DNA from: Hybos culiciformis
Taxonomy: Eukaryota > Arthropoda > Insecta > Diptera > Hybotidae
Reading direction: 5' to 3'
DNA: 64,000 nt
Assembly (NCBI GenBank): GCA_964007475.1
Contig: OZ023273.1
Span: 128,582,732-128,646,731, forward strand
Made by a program: the position numbers and the translations under genes. Shown one piece after another: positions 27,801 through 42,800 of this stretch (within the stretch, counting starts at the first letter, position 1; the number at the start of each line of letters is the position of its first letter). The notes under the pieces are model-generated. The model worked only from the letters and a program-made list of their open reading frames with translations, was not told where the DNA came from and searched no databases.

Positions 27801-30800
27801 TTCTCATTATCGAATGTTAAAATGGAAAAACTTCAAAGTTTCAAATCCCGCATTAATAATTTTTTTTTCATATAAATTATAATGTGTTCAAAATTAGTAC
27901 TCTCTTACACTCTTACTCAAACTCTTATTTGTTTACTCACCTGTTCCGGATCATAATAACGATTAGTGTTCGTTAAATCAATAATTAAACCCAAATTTGG
28001 AATATGATCTAGTAGAGTTTTTGGATCAAATTTGTCGTCATATTCAACATCGTAAAGCATATACTGCAAAAAAAATAAATACTGTATAAATAAGAACATT
28101 CTTTGTATTAATTCAACATTAATTTTGAAGTTAATTTAAAATTTAAAAAAAATGCGTAAAATTATTTTTTACTTATAAAATCACGATTTTTTCAACCATA
28201 ATGTTATGTTGACAATTTGTAATTGTTGTCACCATTTTATATCAAAGGACTAACAAACGAATTAAAAAAAAAAACTATATGTATGAATGTACATATATAT
28301 AATTTAAAAATAAAAAATTACGATTAAACCGATGACCAATAACCTTCTCAAGATAAATTTTTTTTTTCTGCAATTTTTTTATACTTTAGTATTTTGTTAT
28401 TATTCTTATGTTTATCAAAAAGCACAAATCATTGGACAATAACAAATTGACTGGAAAACGAAAAAAAAATGTTTTTTTTTTTTAAGCTTAAAATTATTAT
28501 CGACGGAATTCAGACAAAACTGAATTACATGAAAATTAATGTGTTTTTGTCCCTTTTTGTGGATGGATATATAATGTGCATGCTTTTTTGATAACGCGGG
28601 TATTGTTAATGAAAAACAATAACGCAGGGATTTTTTTACAATATGATACTTTATTACAAGTGTACCCTGCTGAGTTATGGAATTCGATTTTAAAGTATTT
28701 ATCATTGTTATAAATACTTTAATCTGCAATTCCTGTTAGTACAACATTTGTAGGTATAATTTAGTCTTCTCTCTCAGCTGATTTGAAAACGAAGTGTAAT
28801 TAAAAGAAAAAGAAATTGTAATGTTTTGAAATTATTTTAATTTTATAAATAAATTAATGTATGTACCTACTTATTTAATATTAAATTTTCTAAGTTTTAA
28901 TAAAACTATTAAGTTATTATAACTTAATTATTATAATTATAATTATTACTAAATATTAACTGGGCTTGGTATTTATAGATGTAAACCTAAAGTACAATTC
29001 TAGGTACGTTAAAAAAAATTTAAATATTGAGAGGGATACATATTGCTTCTGTAATCTGCAGTTTCAAATTCATCAACTTGGCTCTAATTCATCAACTTGG
29101 CTCTCTATAGAAATAGCTATACAATCAATTTAATAATAAGCATAATTATTGAAAAATATTAAATATCTTGTGGTTAAATTGAAAAAAATTTACAAATTTA
29201 CCACAATAAATTTTAAAAAATATTCGAAATAGAAGGTTTTGATTGTTTCTTAAAAAAACTTTCACTGCAAATGTTAAAATTTAATTTATGGGACTACAAT
29301 GTTTTTTTTTTTAAGTTTTGATTCATTTGTTTTATATTTTCTTGTTGCACACAAAACCATAATAATAATAACTTAATCTTGTTATCATAAAAAATAAATT
29401 TTTATGTCAGAATTTTAAAACTTTTAGCAATTTGTTAAAAGTTTGTACATAAGAAAACATATCCTTATCGCCAAAATCAAATGTAAAATATTGAATTCAC
29501 ATAAATTTTTATATCTATTTATGTCTATTTTTTTTTAGTATTTTTCAATAAAATTTTATTGATCACATTTTACACACAACAAATGAAAAAAAAAAAAACT
29601 TGTTTTAATTCAATGAAAAACTGCAAAAGTTTTGGCAAACAAACAATAAATGTTTTATTGCACCCAAGAAAGAAAAATTTTAAATTATCTATAGACGGGA
29701 AGGAATTTAGACGTCCTGTTTAGTCCTTAATTTTATTTTCACATATAATTGATTATTTCTTTAAAAAAAAAATAAATAAATATTCAGACGATAATATTTT
29801 TTAACTTTTTCAACAATTTTATCACAGATTTCTCATAAATGGAGACAATTTTTTTTTTTTTATTTCATAAATATTGAATAAATTTAAACTCAAAGTTAAG
29901 ATAAAACTAAAAATGATTCACAAAATCTTCTAGTTGTTATAGGTTGTTGAAGACTAATTCGAATGTAAAAAAAATAACAAAATTGGTACAAATATTTTTT
30001 AATAAACGTCGAAATATATTTAAATGTAAAAATTTTAAAAACGACCGACGGAAATTTTGGGTTCTAGGCTCATAACAGTGCTAGAATATTACAAATTTTT
30101 AAGTTCAATTTGGAAAATTATTGTAATATCAGATTTTAAAACTTTTGCCTTTAAAAAATTTGGATTATCTTCTGCAACCATGTATAAATTATGCCTTTAC
30201 CCTTAACAATGTATTCTCAGTTTAACTTCTCGCATTAAAGTATCATTAAAGTTTGCCTTCATTTCTTAATGATGTGATTTAAGGTGTTCTAACACAAAAG
30301 CCCATTTGATAATAATGTGCGGATGATTTAGTAAGTTTATATATTCAATCAAATTATCGGCTTATTATGTTTTTTACCACGTTAAATATTTATATATAGT
30401 CGAACACCCAAGAATAATTATGTTTTTTATTTTTAAATTTATTGAATTTCAAAGTGGGAGGCCCTTCTTTAAACAAATTCACTCTTTTAACTAATTATTT
30501 TTAAAGAGAAAAACGTGATCTTTAATTGATGTTAAATTAATGTAGAAATAATATTTTTTGTATCCTTACTAAGTCTTAATTTAGCAATTAGCGTTATGTG
30601 CAATGTTTTCCAAACTCTCATCGCCCTACAAACATAAATTTCATAAACTTGTTACAAGACGATTTTACTTTTTTTTTTTACATTTATTTTATTTATGCCA
30701 TGAGAAAAAAAAAATTCCTGGCGCTAGATGTAGCCAGCAACAATATAATGGTAATTAAGAAAAAATAAAATTAACATATTATGTTATGTAGTTTAGGATC

Positions 30801-33800
30801 TTTTATAAATTATAAGTAATATAAATATAAATAAAATTCCTAATAAATTAAGATATGCGAAATAATTGTACATACTATTTGATTTTTCATTTGATAATTT
30901 TATTTCGATTTTAATTTTAGATGTACATAAAAACTAATTAAATATGTTTAAACAAATTTTCTTATAAGTTTTACAGACTTCGGATTTAAATGAGGTTAAA
31001 ATAGTTGTTGAATTAAAAAAGGGTTTATCGTACCAAAATTTTAGATGTTTAAACTTGAATTAAATTAGGCTAACCTAATAAAAAACGGATCGTTTATTGG
31101 GCTAAACTATGTCTTGATTATGCTAAAAAAAAATTGATTTCACTTATAAGGTTTTTTAAATGATATCCAAAAATGAGCGATTAACATACTTGCGAAATGA
31201 AGTACACTTAACGTGGTCCAAAACGAGGACGTCCTCGAATAATTTTCGTTGTATTTGCAAATAAAGTTCAAACAAAAATATATATCTGTGTTAATGTAAT
31301 AAAAATATTTCTTTCTGTTTTTAATTACAAATTTTCATTACAAAACATAGTTAAATTTTTCAATATCGCTCTCAATTCAACATACGCAATGTAAAATTAT
31401 ATATATAATACGATGGTACAAATATCTATTGCACATAATAAATTTTATTTACATACATAAAAAAATTGATTATTCGAACATTAAAATTATGTTTAAATTT
31501 AAATGAGTTAACAAATGCCCACCAACGATGTTTTTACCTCTTCTTAAATAAATAAATTTAGCATAAATAACTTTCATAAAATTTTCGTAGTTATTATAAA
31601 ATTTCATACTGTATAATATAAGTAAATAAAAAAAAAAAAATCTATAAAAAACTCAAAAACTTTTTCGGGTGCCTAATATGAATATACTTGTTTCTCTAAT
31701 AATTGTTTCTCTAATAATTGATTAAAAAAAATTAGACGTTTGAAATAAATTTACTTTTGTTGTTTTTAAATTTTTTTATTTTTTGAACAATATTTAATTT
31801 TTGTCGAGGAAAAAACGAAACAAGGGAAGCTCTTGATTCAAATTGACATGTTTATTACAAATACAAGCCGATGGATTTTAAATATCAAACTTGAAACTTC
31901 ATGTAACATAGGATATAAAGACAATAAATAGTTGAAGCTTTTAGTTTAAATTTCATATGTCAATGATATTACCATGCAATAACTATGTGTGCTAGCTAGA
32001 ATTAAATACCATTTTATTTATTTTATTTTATTTTTTGTTGATATCTATAACGTTTTTTTACTAATAAAACAATTCTTTTAATAAAACAATTCTTTTTCCA
32101 ACAGTCGTAAAAATGTTAAAAAAAATTAAATTAAATATGTCATTAAAACTGTAGCTGTTCCACATATATAGGGAGGGCCATTATAGTTGACAAATTACCT
32201 CAGCCAATATTATCTTGTACAAGAACAAATTAGTCAACAGCCAACAAATTAGCCCGTAAGATACTTTGGCCGTATTAAAATATTCGTTAGGAAACGACTT
32301 AACGGTAGGCCAAATAACAACTACGGTAGTCACAAGAAAATTAAATACTTTTTTTAATTTCTGTATTCTGAAATCATGAATTTCCGTTTAATGAATTTCA
32401 CAAATAAGTAAATTTAAAATATTATTTTCAAAAACTTAATTTTAAAAGAATTTTTGTTCAATTGTTATTGGCGCCTTCTTAAATATAGAAATAAATTTAT
32501 TAGAAAAATAAATGTATTTTAAAGAACTCACGTAATACAATAAAAAGTATCTTTTTTTTGGACTTTTTTGTGCATCATTTATATGGAAAGTCAATGCACT
32601 CAAATTTATTTATTTTTATTTTTTATTTTTTTTTACTATTAATTCATTTAACAAACAGAAACAGTTAGTTTAGTAAAAAGTGTCATCAACAAGAATAAAA
32701 CTTCACTTTTCTAAATAAAAGCTTTTTAATTCTATTGTCACTCAGTATATTTATGTTGAAGATTGAATGAAATCAGAGAAAAAATCAACAAAAGAGTTCT
32801 TGTCTTGTCCGTCCCATTCAAATTGTAAGAATACATTTTTATATTCAGCCAAAATTGAAAAAAAAAAAAAAAAAATTAACAATTATTAAACATTCTATTT
32901 ATTCATAATAAAAAAAAAAGATAAATAGGTACACATGTATAGATACTACATTCATTTTCCAATTCATTTTCATCGAAAGGAACTCTAACAAACAAAACAC
33001 TTTTTTTTTTTATTTAAATTGGCTCTCTGAATTCTGAATGATTGTGATTTATAAAATATCCCTTTCTAAGATTTTTACTACGTTAAGTTTTATGTCCTTT
33101 TTGATGTGGTGTAGTAGATTCATTTTTTTCTATAGCATTGTAAATGTGCTAAAAGTTTATGATATTTATTTTAATGTTTACGACTTTAAAAACTAAAAAA
33201 TAAAAAAAAAATAAAATAACAAATGAGATTTTTAAGATTTAAGTTCATGCGGTTTCAGCATTTTTAGTTTCCTCATAGACTTCAGAAATCAGGAAGAAGG
33301 AAGTATGTGGTTATTTTCCACATTTAAGTTGGCTCATTTACTTAGAGGGATAAGCCTAAACAATTAAATAGATATAATTTTTTTTTTTTAAATAATTTTC
33401 GAGATGTAAAGATTTAGCAAAATTTTATCAAAAAAGTTAACAAAATTGGATACACAAAATTTACTAAATAGTATAAGTTAACAATTTTGTTTAAATTTTG
33501 TCTGAGAGTTCAACACAACAATATCAATAATTTCTTCTTTACTTCACCACCGAAAGTTTTTCCAGATCGAGCTTCAGATTTATTTTTTCATAACATGCTA
33601 TTCCCTTTATTAAAAGCTACAATTGGCCCAGTACAAACATTAAATGCGAAATTACGTGAAGAACTGATACTTTTTACCGTGAGATCAATAATGATTTGTT
33701 TTTAATTAATTTAAAAAAACCGTAACAAGATATACCTACCTATGCAATTTAATGGAAAATATTAATAATGTTTATTTACTCTAGTCATCAGTACTTTAAT

Positions 33801-36800
33801 TTTTAACTTTTAAACATTCTTATTTCCATTTTAAGCGAAAATTATTTTTGCTTTAAATAACTTCAAGTTTTGGTAAATAAGTATCATACATAGTTTAATT
33901 GATTTTTCATAATTATAAATAATAAAGAATTAACATTTAACCAGTCGAATAGAAAATTGTTAAAAATTCTTATTCAATTCGAACCTATATTTTATTTTTA
34001 TTTTTTTATACATTTTATGTACAAATGATGTTCTACATGACATGGAAGAGATATGTTTATTAAAAGTGAAAAAGATACATGAGAAAAAAATTATCGTGAG
34101 ACGAATCATCTGCCACGTGAGTTTACAAAGTCTGATTATAAATTGTCGTCTGAAGTCTTCCAGAATAGCATAAGTGGGAGTTAAACAACATGATTATAAA
34201 ATAATATAATACAAAACAATCATTCTTTTCTATGCTTTTTATTTTTATTTTGAATTTTTTTTTTTTACTTTTTTTTGCAAGTAAAACTTTCAACACGTCG
34301 CGATTACGCATTACACTTCTTTTATTTTAGTTAACGCGAAAATAATAAAATAAAATAAATAATCCTTAACGTTCTTGTATTTAACATTTTATGAAATGTA
34401 TTTAAAAACATCTTTAAGAAATAAATTTTTCACAACTTAAAAGAATAACTTCAAATTGCAGTCCATTTTTCATAACCAATCATGTATTTTGTAATATTTT
34501 TCGTTGACAAATTGAAAAATTGATAACACATTAAAATTTCAGTTAGATTAATCATTAATTACGGATTATGCAGCTTTTTTATCATTTTGGAAGTTAGCAA
34601 TAGCATATTAATAGATTTCACTCAGACTCAATAGTTTCATTCATTTTCATTTAATTTTCATGTAGAAAACAATTTACATCTACTTATATATACCAATTTT
34701 CATGGAAATCTATTTTCAGCCCCCAGTCATTGGCAGTGCCGTATAGAGCATTCACTGGGCCCCTGGGCAAAAGATTCTAAAAAGGCTTTTTTTTAAAAAA
34801 GTAAATGTAAATATACTGATTAAAAAAATTAGTTCCTTTTGATGACTTGCTATATAAAATTAATAATTAAAGCCCGTTAAGCAAATATAAACCAAATCTA
34901 AATCAATAATTTCGAATAAATTTTTTTGAAATGAATTTGAAAATCAAAATTCGATGCTAGATGGATTAACCGCAAATTCATTGTCATAAAATGTGTTACA
35001 GCGTTTCTGAACTGGCAGCCTTAATATCGGTTCTTGCGAAAGACGTCTTTCTTTAAGCTCTCTTTCGTCTTTCACCATATAAAAAAAAACACAAGAACCG
35101 AATGACTCTTCAAAGTACATAGTTTGGCGCTTTGCAGTTTGTAGATTATTATTTTTTGTTGTTTTTCTGCCTTAAATTAATTATTTCATGGTGGTTACAC
35201 TTATTTTTAAGCAATGAAAATTAGTTTTTTTCTGTCAAAAGTAAGTGCAAAGGAAGTGCTTTTGATAGTGTTGTATACAACGTTTTTAAAAGACTGATTT
35301 GAGACGTCTTTGTTTTGCCAGTGCAGAAAGGGTATTAAATGTACAATATGTAATTTTTTAATTAGAAATAATTTTAGTAGAAGTATAATCATTTGGTGCG
35401 CCCTCTAAACAAGTGGGCCCTGGGCAACTGCCCAAAGTGTCCGTATGGGCTATCCGGCACTGGTCATTGGATTCTGAAACTTGTTCACCGCAAATACAAA
35501 GACTTTCTTTATTTCTGTCACAAAACATTTCTAGATGCAATTTTAAAAAATAACTTCGAAATATAAATGTAAACACAATACAATCAATTAAAAAGTAGAA
35601 TTTGCCGTTTTAAAATAAAAATATAAATAAAAATGTATGCTAAAGAAACCTAAAACACACGATTGTGATTAAAGATTGGAACAGGAATACTACAATAATT
35701 AGATTTATTTTTATGATGAAAACTTTAATAATTTTCAACTAACATAATAAAAAATTTCTAGAGTGTGAATAGTTAAGATTGGGTTACTTATATAAATTCT
35801 TTTTCTTTTAAATGATGATGAACCGCCAAATTCAATTTTTATTACATTATAATAATACAAAAAACATAATTTACAAAAAAAAAATTTTTTAATTTTTATT
35901 GCATATTAAGATGTTTATTATTTCCTCATCTTTACGCTATATGACATTTTTTCTTTATTTTTTTTTTTTTGTTTATAAATTTTTGTTAAATCAATGTCGC
36001 TTCTAGCTTTAATGAAAAGCAAAGTTTAGCGCCGTTCAGGTTCCAGCTGTGTTTTTATTTAAGTAAATTTGTTAAATAGAATATAATTTCTCAAAGTTAG
36101 TTTACCGGTTTCAGAATATTAAACAAGGTCAAAATAATATCGTAAAAAATATTAAATTATTAGTCTCCTAGACAAATGCAGTTATTATAAAATGCTAAAT
36201 GAAAGAAATTATTATTATTTTTTTTTTTTTAAATAAAAAGTTAAAAATATTGATCGAAAGTTATTATAATAATATTAGGTATATAATACAAATTACTTAT
36301 TTATTATTTTTTCCTTGATTATTAATATTCGTAATTTTTTATATAAATGCCTTAACATTTTATAAATTTATCGTATTTATTTGAAGAATTTCAAATAAAA
36401 TGTTGGAATATTTTCTAAAAAGACAACAAAAAAAAAATATTAAGTTGATGTCTCTGAGCAAAAAAAAAACAAACACCTAACAGTCATAATGAGAGTCATT
36501 AGAACATTTTACGTGTAGGTATACGAGTATGTATATTATCTCATGTACCAACATACGTGTATCTTTCGTTACAACTAGAGATAGTGTTTATATCTCACTT
36601 CTTATTTGACAGAAACTAAACACAGCTTGAAAATATTTATACTAATCCATTTACACAAAGTTATTTCTATCATTCAGATTAATATAGACAGACATTGAAA
36701 TAAAAACAACCTAATTCAAGATCCAAATTCCTTTTTTGTATTTTTTAATTTTTCGTCAACAAAATTAAACAATCTAAGAACACACAACATCCAAAAACAT

Positions 36801-39800
36801 ACAATATTACCGAATCTATTCATATAGATAGATAGATATTTATTTATATTCATATCAACCCATGCAGATAATAGATTTTAGGCGTTCCCACAAATCTGTC
36901 AAAATAAAAAAAACAAAAGAAATCATCTTAATGTTGCGTTTACATCACAATTCGAGAATACGTTTTTTATTTAAAATTCTCGTTTAAATTCAGAGTAATA
37001 TTTCTTTCTAATATTAAATTTTTGAATGATTAAGTCATAAAGACTTTCAATTCACCTAAATAAAACAGGGTTTTCATCGATTTTTTGTGTAACAACGCTA
37101 TTGTTAATGCAGCATTGAACGCAACAGAATCTCATTTTTAAATTATGTTTTGTTTACTATTTGTGTAAACGTTCCTTAAAAATTTTATTAATTTTTATAC
37201 TCGTTGAGGCGGAAAAAGAAGGTTATTTTTTAGATTTGTTTTATTTATCATAACAAATGTACATTACTACATAAAAATTTTAAATGTATTTAAAATATGT
37301 ATATAATAATATATAAAATGTAAGAACAAATTAAAATTACTTAAGTCGAGGGGCGCGATATTATGTTTTAGAAAGAAAATTACTATTTTAGTTGTATACG
37401 GCTTTACATTCACGTAAACAATAAAGATGATAAAATTATTATTGCTAAGCCAATAATTGTTTCAGGAGCTTTTTATCAGTATAATTTCTGAACAGTAAAA
37501 TTTTCTAGAGAAGCACAAAAGCATTAAGGACAAAAATAAAAAAATTATTATTGCATCAAGATCCTATCGACATTACATTTTTAATTATTACAAAAAGTGA
37601 CCTCTTTCTTATGTAAGGGCGAATCGAAAAAATAAACAAACTTTTTTAATGACAAAAATTGGTATTTTTTTCAATTAAAATTCAATTTTTGAATTTAATA
37701 TAGAAATTTACGTAGCCACATAAGTCCCAAAATTTAAGTTAATTCAATATATTTCTTTTATTAAATTTTTGCCGAAGATTTTTTAAATTTCAAGAAGATA
37801 TTTTGCTCTAAAGTTTTCACTTTTTATCCTAACTTCAAAACGTTTTTTTATCGACAAATGAGGAAAATACAAAGTCAACTTAATAAAATTAAAAAATTTA
37901 TTAAATTTTAAATAAATTTAATCGAAAGTTTTAGGAAATTAGAGGTTTTTTAACATTAAATTTTCCAATTTAAAAAATGCTTCTGTCGGCACTTTTTTTC
38001 TTAAAAATTAGTTTGACAGATTATAGGGAACGCATATTTTTTTGTTTTTCCATACAAATTTTTTTTTATCGCACTTCCATATATCTTATTCTTCCGAGAT
38101 TCATATAGATAAATGTAGATAAATTAAATCCAACAAAAAAAAACTTGTGATGGTAACATTGAAAAATATGATGCATATGAATATTTTTTTTATGACATTT
38201 TAACTAAACTGTCATTAGAGCCAAGGTTAATCTATTCTATAAATTTCTATTTTTAAATTAATATCTTTGTCAAATTCGATTATGCAACTCCTTCGGCAGG
38301 TAAAAAATTATCAACAAATTGCAAGAATAATGAAAATAATTTATTTAATACTTTTTGGGCAATAACCCAAAATAAAAAAAGGAAGCAAATATTTATATAT
38401 CCATGATATTTAATGAAATTTTAATAAAACAAATTCTCATCATTTATTTCAATGGAGACTTAAGCCTTTACGGCAAAGCTTTATTTTACGATTCCAACTC
38501 ATTGAATAATATTAACTGCTAAGGTAACTTCAACCAAATTTATAAGTTTACTTAAAGAAATATAAGGCGTAGGTTTGCAAAGCTTTGGAACACAAAACTC
38601 TCCTTTAACTTAAATACAGAAACAGAGTGAAATTATTTTCTTTCCGTAGTGTTATTTAGAATTTTTTTATTTTTTAAGCTTTTAGACTTCAACTACAACG
38701 AGATTATCCGTATTCGTACTACACACTTACTTGTTGATGTCGAGAGTGGTCATCGAAAAAAAAAGGAAATTTAGAGTACCATTTAATACTGATGATGGTG
38801 AGAAATTTTCGCGTGTGACTTTAGTTGGTTTATTATTTTTTGGAATTTTTATCTTAAACCTTTAATCTGATTGGGTGGTTTTATTTAAAAAAAAAAATAT
38901 TTTTTTCTTTATTGAATTTATTAAGTGGCCGTTGTGCGCAATTCAAACACGCAATTTTCATTTCAATAAATTTTTGTTTTTTTTTTTATTCATTTTCGAT
39001 TAAGTTTGGATCAATTGATTATTCTTTGCGTAAACGACAACGATACCTTTTTCTTAACAAAAAAAAAACATTTATTGTTTTATTGCAAAACACTTTGATC
39101 CAAAAAAAATCATATCATCAAAGTGTTTTACTTTCGCACATAAAAACATAACTGGAATAATGAAAATTTCAAGATATTCAGTTGAATTTAAGATGTGTGA
39201 AGAATAGTTTTAATTTTTTTTATTAAAAAGAACAAAATATGAGTCGGTACTCGGTTTTAAAACTGTTTAAACTTAAATTATTATTATCGTGTTATTAATA
39301 CCTGTGTATTCATTTCTTAAACATTATTCAGTTTCAACCAATTTGTTTGACTACTTTAAACACGATTTAGAAGAATTAAATGTTTATTATTCAACTGGTT
39401 TCTGAGCATGTTGAAATAAAAGTCTTTCAACTTGTATTCACTCATACAAAATATCAAAATATATCGGCTTGTATCATGCATTAAAGATAAATAGAGAGGA
39501 TACTAAAGCTTATCCATCAATTTAACTTTAAATAGTTACATCGAATAAATTAAATTTATCTGTACCTAAATTTTGTTGTTTGAAAAAAAAAGAAGTTAAA
39601 TACAAACATTTTTTAAACACCTTCTTAGACATTCTAATTTAGTTAATACATCATCGGAAAAAATGGTTCGAAAATTGGATCAAGTGCATTTTATATAAAA
39701 ATATGTAAGATATTTTCTCTAACATGGGTCGATATTTAGGAACACTCATCTACAACATTAGAGAAATGGATTTCATTACATCATCAAAAATTATAAATTA

Positions 39801-42800
39801 CTCTGTACTTAGTACCATTTTTGATTAATTATTCTATTGACTAATCGATAATTTTTTTGTTATTATATAAGAGAATATCATATGCAGAACTTAGTAAAAT
39901 TATCAAATTAATTTATTAATTAGTGAATTAAATATTAATTATATTATTGTAAAAAATTGTAAATAAAAGATGTATAAATAGAAAAAAAAAATAAAAAATA
40001 CTAAAAATAAAAGTTTACTATCAAATTTGATACATCTTATATCGTATATCGAAAATTTATAAAACCAATCATGTACACAATTCAGTTATTTCCTTTTTTT
40101 AATCATAAAATTCGGTTTTTTGGGATCAGTGCAATTAAGTGGGCGGAAATTTTAGCGCAACCTAAAAAATTTGCAATACAAATATTTGATTTTATTCTTT
40201 CTTGACCCACAAGTTTTTTAATCGTTAATTTAAAAAAAAATTTGGAATAATCTTAATTTATGAAATAATTGCCAAATCTTTTGCTTATTATTGATTTTTT
40301 TTAAGTTGAAAAATCTGTTCACAACCTTTTTCCTAAAAGAAAAATAAGTTTTGATTATTTTTCGAACCCAAAAAAATTCGTTTTAATTTATATTTTTTGT
40401 AAATTGTTATATTTTAATAAAAGCAGACCGAAATTATTTCAAAACTAAAAAAAAAAAAATTTTATAACAGGCCTACGACATTAATAATTTGAACGGAAGA
40501 CAGCCATTAAAATTTTTGCTTTATTTAATATCAGCTTAAAAAAATATCAAAAATTTTGTTTAAATATCCAGACTGCAATTTCTTTAAAAAAAAAATTTTT
40601 TTATTCTGGCTAATGTTTGGTTCTTTTGCTAGCTCTAAAATTTTCTTTACTTTGATTTTAGAGTTCGTCTGAGAATTTAAGATGAATAAATGAAAATATT
40701 TCAAATTTCAACTTATTAATTTTCAAAATTAAAAATATCTAATCGTATTATTTGCTCTTTTGTTTTAATAAAGTGATAAAAACATTATTTGAAAAAAGGG
40801 ATATGCCTATTTTATGTATAGGGAGGATCTTGGTAAATTTTGAAACTCTTTCAGTTGTTTATGAACCTATACGACAGTTTTTACATAGCACTTTTATTTA
40901 GAGTATAATTGTTTTCTCGATATTTGTTATGTGTGCAACAGATATATTATATAAATATAAATATAATTTGTCAAGCATTTGCAGAATGGAATATAAAAAA
41001 AAAGAAGATATAGACAACCAAGATTTTCACTCGAAATATATTACTAATTTTAATAATTCTAGTTTGTAGAACTTAAATATATCCAATACAATGTCAGTAG
41101 TCTTCTAATTTATACATTATTTTATATATATATTATATTAGCTACCAAATCACTAGATTGCGTTTTATTCTTCAAGTATATATGGTTTTGATATTTGAGA
41201 CAGGAAGTTTAAACGAAATTGCACGAGATTACAAAAGTCGTATATCAAACGTGCGCTAGCGCTCGGAAATAATTTTGCTGGGAGAGCAAGAGAATTCCAC
41301 ATTCACGTCTGGAGATTTTAATGAAATATGTGTATAACGTTGAAAAGGTACGGTTTGTCCTGAGAATACATGAAGCGGGGGCAGTGGGGCCTTTACTTCC
41401 TGAGAACACGAATCCGTTCCAACAAAATATTTATAAAAAAGAGAAAGTGCATCTACATTGCGACGGTGATTGAATGATGCTAGAGCTGGTGATTTGGTGA
41501 TCATTGATCAACTTATCACCCTACTCTGAACTTTGTTCAGGTACTTAAATGGGTTTTTGATGCACCAGCCCCCATACATGTGAAATGTATTCTAATTTTA
41601 GTCATGGGATTTATAAATGTTTAAATGACATTTTTGATGATTAAGTATATATCATAAGCAAATGAATCGATAAAAGTAACTAAGCGTACGATATTGCAAA
41701 CAAAGAAAATAAAACAATACCCAATACTGAACAACTTTTCCAAAGAAAGACTTAATGTAAGGTTATAATTCAAAATTAATAAAAAATAAAATAAAGGAAG
41801 ATCGGTAGAATTTTTTAAAGAAACTTCGTTTCTATATAAAACACTAATATTATCAACAATAAATCCAAATAATACAAGCTTAAATGGCATATGGAGTTTA
41901 GAAACTATTAAACTTTGAGCTCGCTTCAGCTTATAAACATAATTTGTTAAATAAATATATTTAAAATATAACTCTTTGTCGCAGAAGTCATCCCACTATC
42001 ACCGCTACTATCTTATTTTTTGAACTATCACTAATTTTTCATTTTCTTAAAATACTTAAACCGTAAGGATAAATAATCAGGTAAATTAATAGTTACATTA
42101 AATATTACCTACATATTAAGAAATTAAGATATTACTTTAAGCAATGAAGACTCACCTCTTTTAGCGGAACTTTGAATGCAATAAATCTTGTGCCTTTGAT
42201 TCGTTTTCCAATTGGTTTGTAATCCAACCATCTAAAAAAAATATATATTTTTAAATTTTACTATGCTCTGAATTATGCTCGAAAGCATTTATAAAAGGAT
42301 AAATGTAGGAGTCGGCAATTTAATCTATCGCTTCTAATTAAATTATTAATTCATTATATTTATTCCCTGTTAATATCAATATGAAATAATATCAAATAAA
42401 CAAAAATTTATAACAATGAAAATTAATTAGACCATTGGCTGGTTGAGAGCCTCGAACTTCAAAAAGATAGAATCTCAATTGTTAGTCGATGTGACAGTGA
42501 ACTATGGTTGCGCGTATTTTGTCTTTTAAAGAATGAAAATCGCGCTTAGCTGGTTCAAAAAATCGAAAACAGGCTAACACATTATTTCGTGGCACAGAAC
42601 CAAGGCCGTCTGAGTGAGGAGTTTTTTGAAAGAAAAAAACGAAAACATACAATGACTTGAATTCTTCTGATCTGATAATGGAATTAAAAAAATAATGAAA
42701 TATTAAAATTAAATAAATATTTATGAAACAAGCCTTTGTCCTTGACATTAGATTTTGTATCAATAAGTTAATTGAAAAAAACAAAACTGCAGTTAAAGGT

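Larger units (their letters stand above)
28064..42155 (-). other. DUSP11-like intron 2, 14 kb
   Basis: The largest intron of the gene. It contains a 19-bp tandem duplication (29067-29104), an orphan exon-like open frame on the opposite strand (33540-33705), a complete non-autonomous hAT element (34734-35462) and a decayed LINE fragment (41250-41610). The rest is AT-rich with homopolymer runs and I see no other exon on either strand. Confidence 0.6.

Noticed and set aside
28620..28690. Possible inverted ends TAACGCAGGGA / CCCTGCTGAGTTA
   Set aside because: The match is short and interrupted, without flanking duplication, so it is within chance for this composition.
38912..39151. 79-codon plus-strand frame and many similar 60-90 codon frames in the spacers
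   Set aside because: Dominated by Phe/Ile/Lys/Asn from A/T homopolymers, with no domain pattern, splice context or conserved motif.
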